Origin: Orobanche coerulescens
Lineage: Eukaryota; Streptophyta; Magnoliopsida; Lamiales; Orobanchaceae
Assembly: GCA_033398695.1 (NCBI GenBank)
Contig: CM065802.1
Coordinates: forward strand, 137,502,096 to 137,566,095
Length of the DNA stretch: 64,000 nucleotides
Direction of reading: 5' to 3'
The notes under the pieces are model-generated. The model was not told the DNA's origin and did not search any database. It saw only the letters and a list, made by a program, of their open reading frames with translations. Made by a program: the position numbers and the translations under genes. Shown here piece after piece: positions 56,652-64,000 of this stretch; position 1 is the first letter of the stretch, and each line of letters starts with the position of its first letter.

Positions 56652-57968
56652 TGTAACACCCCCAAGTTATTCAGGGTATATTACAGCGCCGTGAACCCCA
56701 CCGAGGGACCCACAAGGCTAATCATACGCGGAACTATAAAATTTGACCGAGAAGGTCCAAATACAATGAAATGAAAGACGATACAAAGGGTATTCAAAAC
56801 CTGTCCAATGTATCCAAATACATCACAGTACAAAATCAAAACCTCGGCACACAGGCCGGAACATCAAGGAAGATGGAAAACAATACTCGAGTATTAAATA
56901 ACCATTCCAGTACAAAAACACTGAATGGAAAACGCAAAACATAACCGGAGGAAAGACATAGTATCACACTTGCCCACCATCTTCATGCTGACCCGATACC
57001 TGCCTGTCCACTCTCTTGGAACCTGAAATACCTAAAAAGTATTTCCCCCATAAAGGGGTTAGCCGTCGAATAGCTAGTGCAAGTATATTAAGTATGAAAC
57101 ACAATACTCCTCGACAATAAAGTAAATGTAACCGTCAATTCATCAATTCAAGACTAGTATTCCGGAATAACTAAATCTCATAGCATCACATCAATACATA
57201 TATGAATACCGTGGAACCGCACCTGAGGCTACGGAACCCTCAGAGGACTCATCGGTCCATCCCAGAGTGGTTCGTTCATATCATCCGTGGAATCACACCA
57301 GAGGCTACGAAACCCTCAGGGGACCCGTCGGCCCACCCCATAGTGGATGTAAATAATCATGCCATTAATATATCTTACTCTCAAAGTCGAGAACGTACAA
57401 TCATAAATATATACTTGCCTTTGAGACATCGAGAAATCAAACGGAAAAAGGGTATGAGTTCGGTAGGTCCAAGAACGCGCTTCCGGCACCTAAACGATTC
57501 GCAAAGAATATGATAATAAATGATCCGTATTCAAATTACACGGATTCAAATAAACTCCCGAAACCCATCTACGATTCATGAAGATACACGGATAAACAAC
57601 TAGAGGTTGGAAAATCGTCCAAACTCTCACAAGTCCGAAAACGGCACAATCCAATCCGTAAAATCATAGGAAAAGCATGCATACAGGATAGATACATCAT
57701 AATCTCAAGGTCCTAAAGCTTCAAAACGGATAAATCGGACGAATCTACGAAAAACCCTAAAATTCCCAAAAATAGGGTTATAAGGATTTTTACCTTGATT
57801 CGGAGGATAGAAATGTGCTAGATGTTGTATAATCCTTGTTATCCAACCCAAGATGACAATATCTGAAGAAGGATTGCCTCAAATCGCCCCAAATCGCCTA
57901 TCCCGAGCTCTCCCGATCGGAAAAAGTGGAAATGATGTGAAATGACAAGTGCAGGGGTTGACTGTCCC

Positions 57969-57976
57969 CTTATATA
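57969..57976 (-). promoter_or_regulatory. E5 LTR TATA box
   Basis: The minus strand reads TATATAAG about 15 bp downstream of the last palindrome, the same relation as TATAAATA in E2. Confidence 0.75.
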
Positions 57977-57990
57977 CTGTCCCAGTCTAG

Positions 57991-58614
57991 CGCACGCTAC
58001 ACCTCAATATTAGCGTGCGCTAACGGGTCACTTGGTAGTCCAGTGTCTACTGTCATAAGACGTTAGCGCGCGCTACGAAACATCCCTAGCGTGCGCTAAC
58101 TGGTGTCCTGCCAAAATCTCAGCTCACTGTCTCAGTCCGCTAGCGTGCGTTAACACTGAGCACTAGCGTGCGCTACTCAACATATATAGCGTACGCTAGC
58201 TGCTTCCTAGCGTACGTTACCTGCTAGTCCAGAAAGTCTGAAACCTCACTGCCTCTGCTGACCAGCCCATTAGTGCGCGCTACCGCTATGGCTTAGCGTG
58301 CGTTATGCAACAGCTTTAGCGTGCGCTAGCCGAAGCCTAGCGTACGCTACCTGATAGTCCAGAAACCTGGCAACCTCACTGCCTCTGACGACCAGCCCAT
58401 TAGCGTGCGCTACGGACGGATGTTAGCGTGCGCTACTAACCATGAATAACGCGCGCTAACGAACTCCTAGCGTGCGTTAATCCGCCAGTCCAGAGAGCAG
58501 TTCAAGTCACTGGTTCTGACCTGACTGGTCCCTTAGCGCGCACTACGGCTCAAAGCTAGCGTGCGCTAATCAAGCAGAATTAGCATGCGTTAGTTTAGGC
58601 CTAGCGTGCGCTAT
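57991..58614. repeat. Palindrome cassette TTAGCGTGCGCTAA in E5
   Basis: I count about 20 motifs in 624 bp, the largest array here. Spacers include two copies of a CCAGAAA…AACCTCACTGCCTCTG block, so the array also grew by duplication of multi-motif segments. E2 has one such block and four fewer motifs. Confidence 0.92.
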
Positions 58615-58777
58615 GTCTCTGGCCCAGAACTCTTTCGCAAGGTCTAAACAACCCGATCGAGACCCAAACAAGATACGAAACTCAATAACAATATCAACAA
58701 CATCTCCATGCGTTTACAGAGCGACAAAATAAGGAGAACGGCAAAGTCAAACAGTCAATAAAAGTACGGGTATTACA

Positions 58778-58789
58778 TTCTCCCCCTCT
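58778..58789 (-). other. E5 polypurine tract
   Basis: The minus strand reads AGAGGGGGAGAA, identical to E2. Confidence 0.85.
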
Positions 58790-58812
58790 AAAAAGAAGTT
58801 TCGTCCCGAACC

Positions 58813-59133
58813 TTAAGAAATAAAAAGTTCGGGGTAATCCACCCGCATCTTCTCTTCCATCTCCCAAGTCGCCTCCTCGACTCCATGTCTCGACCATTGC
58901 ACTTTAATCAGTAGAATGGTCTTATGCCGAAGTTGTTTCTCGCGACGCTCAAGGATCTTCACGGGTTTCTCCGGAAAGGTAATATCCTCGGCTATGTCAA
59001 TCTCACTGTAGTCGATAATGTGGCTCGGATCCGGTACGTACTTTCTCAGCTGAGACACATGAAAAACACTATGGACGTGACTCAAAGCTAGAGGCAACGC
59101 CAAGCGATAAGCTAAATCTCCAACTCTGTCCAA
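58813..59133 (-). pseudogene. pol: E5 integrase C-terminus and chromodomain
   Basis: The frame reads [20 protein letters not shown]…, then [15 protein letters not shown] and [20 protein letters not shown]. This is the GPY-linked chromodomain of Tekay elements and it is uninterrupted here. A one-base loss near 59170 separates it from the preceding integrase frame. Confidence 0.9.
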
Positions 59134-59285
59134 AATCTCGAAAGGTCCGATATACCTCGGACTAAGTTTCCCCTTTTCCCGAAGCGAAAAACTCCTCTGG
59201 TTGGCGACACCTTGAGCAAGACATGATCCCCTACTTCAAACTCCAAGGGTCGACGACGAGTATAAGCATAAGATTTCTGACGACT

Positions 59286-59786
59286 CTAGGCAGTCAGCAA
59301 TCGGTCCCGGATAATAGAAATCTTTTCCTTAGTCTCCATCAACATATCCGGTTCCGTTCCAATTAGCTCGGAAGACTCGTCCCAACATAATGGCGACCTA
59401 CATCGCCTACCATAAAGTGCCTCAAAGGGTGCCATTTTGATCGACGCATGCCAACTATTATTGTAAGCAAACTCGATCAACGGTAAGTGAAGCTCCCAAT
59501 CATTGCTCCAGTCTAAGGCACAAGCCCGCAACATATCTTCCAACGTCTGAATCGTCCTCTCTGTCTGACCGTCCGACTGAGGATGAAAGGAAGTGCTCAA
59601 TCTCAACTCAGTACCCAAAGCCTGATGAACGGCCTGCCAAAAATGCGATACGAAACGGCCGTATCGATCAGAAACAATGGTCTTGGGGGCACCGTGCAAC
59701 CTCACGATCTCAGCAATAAAGGTTCGAGCCAGCCTATCCGGTCCCCAAGTATCCTTAATACCCAAGAAGTGTGCAGACTTGGTCAA
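59286..59786 (-). pseudogene. pol: E5 integrase core
   Basis: Contains LTKSAHFLG (as MTKSAHFLG), [13 protein letters not shown] with the second catalytic Asp, and [19 protein letters not shown] with the catalytic Glu. The usual SDRDGRF is SDRYGRF. It ends RDRLLTA at a TAG (59285-59283) where E2 has a Gln codon; a deletion near 59790 separates it from the zinc-binding part. Confidence 0.9.
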
Positions 59787-60765
59787 CCGATCGACAAACC
59801 CAAATCATATTCATTCCGGCCTGAGTTCTCGGCATGCCAGTGATGAAATCCATAGAGATGTCTTCCCACTTCCACTCGGGAATGGGAAACGGTTTCAACA
59901 ACCCCGCTGGTCGTTGATGTTCGATCTTGACTTGTTGACAAGTCAAGCACCGTAGTACAAACTCCGTGACATCCTTCTTCATGTTATTCCACCAAAAATT
60001 GCGCTTCAAGTCTTTGTACATCTTACTCGTCCCAGGGTGGATTGAGTAAGGCGTAGCATGAGCTTCTCGGAGAATTCTCTGCCTCAACTCTAAATCGTTC
60101 GGAACACAAAGTCTGCCCTGAAATCTCAGAATACTATCCTCGTGAACCATAAAGCCAGGAGCTTTTCCTTTAATTACATCTTCCTTCAGTTGAGAAATCA
60201 TGGGGTCACTCCACTGCTTCCCTTTGATGTCATCAACCAAGGACGAAGTAATTTCGAGAGTACAAAACTGTCCCTGTACTCGTTGAAGCCAAACTTCTAT
60301 CCCTTGCTCAATTAAATCCTGGCAAATTTTCGTCTGAGATGTAAGAACCTCGAGCATTTGAAGAGATGCCGATTTGCGGCTCAAAGCATCCGCAACGACA
60401 TCGGCTTTTCTGGGGTGGTAAAGAATTTCCAAATCATAATCCTTTATCAACTCTAACCAACGTCTCTGTCTCATATTCAGCTCCTTCTGACTGAAAATAT
60501 ATTTCAGGCTCTTGTGATCAGTATAAATCCGACACGGAGAACCATACAAATAATGCCGCCAAATCTTGAGTGCGAAGACAATTGCGGCCAACTCCAAATC
60601 GTGAGTAGGATAATTCATTTCATAAGGCTTTAGTTGTCGTGATGCAAAAGCTATCGTCTTGTCATGCTGCATAAGCACACATCTAAGACCTTGACCCGAA
60701 GCGTCACTATAAACTGCAAAGCCCTCACTACCATGTGGTAAAGTTAAAATCGGTGCTGAAGTCAA
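59755..60765 (-). pseudogene. pol: E5 RNase H and integrase N-terminus
   Basis: A 336-residue frame with [10 protein letters not shown] and [11 protein letters not shown] (RNase H), [17 protein letters not shown] and RCLTCQQVK (HHCC zinc domain), and [15 protein letters not shown] with the first catalytic Asp. It is lost after NMIWV by a small deletion near 59800. Its nominal Met is not a start; the frame is a continuation from RT past a stop codon. Confidence 0.9.
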
Positions 60766-60870
60766 ACGTCTCTTCAGTTCATCGAAGCTCTGTTGTCTCT
60801 CATCCGTCCAAACAAACTTTTCGGTCTTCTGGAGTAATTTCGTAAGTGGCCGAGCGAGTTTTGAGAACCC

Positions 60871-62235
60871 CTAGACAAACCGTCCGTAATACCCAGCAAG
60901 GCCCAAAAAGCTACGAACTTCCTTAACATTTTTAGGCGGTGCCCAATCTAGCACTGCCTCGATCTTCTGCGGGTCTACACGAACCCATTCGGCCGAAATC
61001 ACATGGCCGAGAAACATAACTTCTTCCAACCAAAATTCACATTTCGAGAATTTTGCATAGAGGTGCTCGGTTCTAAAAATGTATAATATCAAACGCAAGT
61101 GTCGGGCATGTTCCTCCTTATCTCGAGAATAGATCAAGATGTCGTCAATAAAGACGACTACACACCTGTCGAGGTACTCGATGAAAATCTTATTCATTAA
61201 CTGCATGAATACTGCCGGTGTATTAGTCAACCCAAAAGGCATAACTACAAATTCATAATGCCCATATCTCGTCCGAAATATCGTTTTCGGAACATCGGAC
61301 TCCCTCACCCTGAGTTGATAATACCCGGATCTTAAATCAATCTTCGAGAAAACTGCAACCCCTTGCAATTGATCAAATAAATCGTCTATATGAGGCAAAA
61401 GATACTTGTTCTTGATGGTTACTTTGTTCAGCTCACGATAGTCGATGCACAAACGTAGTGAACCATCCTTCTTCCTCACGAAAAGAACAGGCGCGCCCCA
61501 AGGCGAAGCGCTTGGTCTGATGTACCCTTTTTCCAGAAGTTCTCCCAATTGATTCTTCAATTCTTGCATCTCGGAAGGTGACATCCGGTAAGGTGCTTTA
61601 GAAATCGGAGCCGCATCTGGCTCTAAGTCCACGGTAAATTCTATCTCCCGATCTGGCAGTAATCCCGGGAGGTCATCCGGAAAATCATCGGGATACTCAT
61701 TAACAACCGGAATCGAAGAGAAATCGACTTCGTTTCCTTCCGATTTCAAGGCATAACACCAATAGCCCGTACAACCTTTATTCAAAAGTTTTACGACTTT
61801 CATGGCATTGATAAGTAACTTGGATAGTCCCGACTTACGCCCCAAAAATGAGTACTCAGATCCGTCTTTAGTCATCACGGTGATAACCTTGGTACGGTAA
61901 TTCATAATCGCTTGATGACTATCAAGCCAATCCTCGCCGAGGATCACGTCCTCGCCTTCCATATCAACTACAATCAGATTCGATAACCATTCCATACCGG
62001 ATATAATCACCGGAAAATCTCTAATCTCCCAGTTCCCCACAATTCTATCCCCGCTAGGCAGTTTCACGACGAAGGGATCGCAAGCAGTCATACAAGTTAT
62101 ATTCAAACAGCGTACACACTCTAAGGAAATAAAAGAATGTGTAGCACCCGAATCAAAAAGTACGCGGACTGGATGAGATAAAATATGAATGGTACCTGAA
62201 GCCACCGCCGCGTCGGGTTCGTCTGTTCGACGCAT
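60871..62235 (-). CDS. pol: E5 protease and reverse transcriptase
   Basis: This 454-residue frame is the only place in the window where protease and RT are read through without a shift. Protease has [11 protein letters not shown] (Asp28) and [12 protein letters not shown] has [58 protein letters not shown] and [11 protein letters not shown] (Asp364-Asp365). It stops at TAG 60873-60871 inside GRFV*GFSKL, where E2 has Glu. Upstream it continues in frame from Gag. Confidence 0.92.
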   Translation of the reverse strand: MRRTDEPDAAVASGTIHILSHPVRVLFDSGATHSFISLECVRCLNITCMTACDPFVVKLPSGDRIVGNWEIRDFPVIISGMEWLSNLIVVDMEGEDVILGEDWLDSHQAIMNYRTKVITVMTKDGSEYSFLGRKSGLSKLLINAMKVVKLLNKGCTGYWCYALKSEGNEVDFSSIPVVNEYPDDFPDDLPGLLPDREIEFTVDLEPDAAPISKAPYRMSPSEMQELKNQLGELLEKGYIRPSASPWGAPVLFVRKKDGSLRLCIDYRELNKVTIKNKYLLPHIDDLFDQLQGVAVFSKIDLRSGYYQLRVRESDVPKTIFRTRYGHYEFVVMPFGLTNTPAVFMQLMNKIFIEYLDRCVVVFIDDILIYSRDKEEHARHLRLILYIFRTEHLYAKFSKCEFWLEEVMFLGHVISAEWVRVDPQKIEAVLDWAPPKNVKEVRSFLGLAGYYGRFV

Positions 62236-62719
62236 CTCATAAACCCGTGGTTGTACTGAACCGACGCTAGAGTTTCCTCCAAAGATTCTCGACTCGCCCC
62301 TCGCCCCGCCGAAATTCTACTGAGGTTGACCAAAAGATTGTCGCTGATTTATACCTTGATCAAATGGTGCTGGGGCAGAAGCCCGAGTGTCCAAAGTCTG
62401 CTTCAGCTCGGAACAATAAGCCACTCTATGTCCCATCTGTCCACACGTGTGACACTTCAATGGTGGAAAGTTGCATTCCAAATTAACGTGTCCTGGACGG
62501 CCACAATTATAGCAAGTCACTATGCTATTTGTGGTACTCGGAGTAGGACGGTAACCCCTCTTTCCCTTATTAGAACTTGACGACTGTCCGGCAGAACGGT
62601 TAGTCGTCTGTGACCTCTAAAAGTTGCTACTCTTAGAGCCATCAAAATTCCCCGCGACTTTCTGCTTCTTCGATTCTTCAATGGTATCGTTGTTGGGGTT
62701 CAACATATCATGGGCTAAA
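62236..62719 (-). pseudogene. gag: E5 Gag C-terminal part
   Basis: Carries CYNCGRPGHVNLEC and CHTCGQMGHRVAYC knuckles, then a Gln/Gly-rich linker. A TAG at 62619-62617 and another stop after SFGQPQ interrupt it. Upstream it is cut at the LAHDM codons (62719) by E9. Confidence 0.88.
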
Positions 62720-64000
62720 TGTAGCACACCCGCACTAACTACCTAACTTACACTATCTTATATCATATTAGTACTTATAAATTATGGTGAAATTTCGACA
62801 GAGTTTCCCCTAAAGTAGTACCTATCCCAAACCTGTGACATAAAAACCAACACAAGTACCATACAGAGACATCTAGTCTCAATCCGAATCAAACTCATGA
62901 CATCAATATCCCCGTAGCTATAACTACAAGAGATTAGTAAACCACAAAACTTCGAGCTTCTCAAATTACTTATTTATTTTACGTTACGATATTTAAACAA
63001 CCTCACAGGTTAAACAACATACTAAGTGAACTTAAAGTACCCATCACACCATCAACGACACTCGAACCTATGAGTACATTACTGCAATACATATTTATAA
63101 AGTAAGGTTCACAAACAAGAACGAAAATATGTTAAGCCCATGGTTAAGCCCGATAGGTCGTCATCCATGTACGTCGACCCTCAGCAACAGTGGAACTCCA
63201 ACTCATCCAGCGAGGGAACATACTCAAGCATCAGAATTACCTACAATGCATAAACTACGTGAGCTACAGCCCAAAAAGTAGAAATCATGCATGTTATGTA
63301 TCATGTCTGATGCAACATATGACATATGATTATCAATGAGAATCTCTCAAAATCATTTTCTTATCCTTGGGCCCGTTGAACCACGTACTAAGCACCGAAA
63401 TGAACTCAACATCATATCATATCATGAGGCATGCATCTACCATGCCAGACATATAAGGCATGCATCTACCACAGCAAATATATCATGAGAACACGCATCT
63501 ACCATGTCTCACACATGATATAAGCACGCATCTACCGTGATAAACATATCGTAAAAGCATGCATCTACCATGCCTCGGTGCTCTAGCAGCGGCCAACAAA
63601 ACATTTTTCTTTTCTTTCTTTCCATGATCGTACCATGCATGCAGACACTAGTGAGTATCCTGTTATGCATGCATGTGAAGATGCTAATGGATGTTATGAT
63701 CATGTAAGGTGCAACCAAACACTTTAATCATAGTACAGATCAATCATCCAATACAATACACTATCAAGATATCATCAAGTTTACAAACAATACTATGTTT
63801 ATGCATTGTAGTTGCAGATGGATTTCTACTTACCTTGATTGGGTAATACCCTTACGTTTATACCAATAGGGGGTGGTTGGGATGATATATCTTCAGAACC
63901 TGTTTCAAGGAATGTGTTTCAAGGATTTACATACCACACGCAAGGTTTAACTCTCTTTATATCGAAAGGGTTTACCACTTCGCATAACCGGTGTTCTATG
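62720..64000 (-). mobile_element. E9: LTR-like insertion in E5 gag (partial)
   Basis: It begins abruptly with TGTAGCACACCCGC inside the Gag coding sequence, and TG…CA-type ends in minus orientation would fit an LTR. On the minus strand it also has CAAG|GTAAGT near 63833 and GCATTGTAG|GTAATT near 63238, in the order and spacing (about 600 bp) seen in the other LTRs. It runs off the window; no coding sequence is visible. The duplicated target cannot be checked. Confidence 0.7.
63425..63576. repeat. Five GCATGCATCTACCATG repeats in E9
   Basis: Copies start near 63429, 63458, 63492, 63527 and 63558, spaced 29-35 bp. Most read GCATGCATCTACCATGCC or GCACGCATCTACC. They lie between the donor-like and acceptor-like sites, where other LTRs have their longer tandem repeats. 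Confidence 0.8.

Larger units (their letters stand above)
56652..58777 (-). repeat. E5 3' LTR
   Basis: On the minus strand it runs TGTAATACCCGTACTTT to GGGGGTGTTACA. The array is at 57991-58614, TATATAAG at 57969-57976, AAG|GTAAAAATC at 57793, AAG|GCAAGTATA near 57418, two ~88-bp repeats at 57209-57350 and TTTCAG|GT at 57023. The donor and acceptor are both intact, 770 bp apart. Confidence 0.92.
56652..62719 (-). mobile_element. E5: Tekay-type chromovirus in the CACTA Tnp2 gene (partial)
   Basis: The 3' LTR is 56652-58777; pol and the end of gag follow up to 62719, where E9 interrupts. The 5' LTR and Gag start are outside the window. Proteins are very close to E2, so both belong to one family, but its LTR is 2126 bp against 1.96 kb. 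Pol is damaged by two stops and two frameshifts, with less loss than in E8. Confidence 0.93.

Overview
This 64 kb window is plant nuclear repeat DNA. The evidence is Ty3/gypsy chromoviruses of the Tekay/Del type (Gag with two CCHC knuckles, D-X60-D-X35-E integrase, C-terminal chromodomain, initiator-Met-tRNA primer sites) and a CACTA (En/Spm) DNA transposon with Transposase_24, Transposase_21, DUF4218 and DUF4216 remnants. I see no host protein gene, tRNA or rRNA. The species cannot be named from the sequence alone.

Backbone (1-51591): a tandem array of four units of about 3.75 kb (1-21333 partial, 21334-44121, 44122-47873, 47874-51591). Each unit holds about 2.6 kb of AT-rich flanking DNA followed by the last 1.1 kb of a CACTA element. 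Only the fourth unit continues into the CACTA body (51592-56651, both transposase genes on the minus strand), which marks the duplication breakpoint inside the transposase C-terminus.

Nested insertions. Unit 1 holds a three-deep stack: solo LTR E0 (1660-20505), interrupted by minus-strand element E1 (2801-19584), whose 5' LTR is interrupted by near-complete plus-strand element E2 (9847-18650). Unit 2 holds E6 (24847-43869, minus strand, internal region only 2 kb), whose LTRs are interrupted by solo LTR E7 (26561-28829) and by near-complete plus-strand element E8 (34702-43294). The CACTA transposase is interrupted by minus-strand element E5 (from 56652), whose gag is interrupted by E9 (62720 to the window end). 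Exact 5-bp target duplications support E1, E2, E6, E7 and E8; E0 matches at 4 of 5.

The elements are related but modular. All well-read LTRs share a plan: TGTAAT head, an array of one short GC-rich palindrome upstream of the promoter, a conserved splice-donor-like AAG|GTAA, a GC-type donor-like AAG|GCAAGTA, two or three tandem repeats, an acceptor-like TTTCAG|GT, and a TGTAAT...GTGTTACA end module. The palindrome differs by cassette (TTAGCGYRCGCTAA, GTGCCGCGGCAC or CTATCGGCCGATAG), and cassettes have been exchanged between LTR backbones. This is the most unusual signal in the window.

Functionally, E2, E8 and E5 carry the full gag-protease-RT-RNase H-integrase-chromodomain order but are broken by small frameshifts or stops. 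E1 and E6 are deletion derivatives that would need proteins in trans. Many breaks are 1-4 bp indels in GC-rich stretches, so some may be assembly errors.
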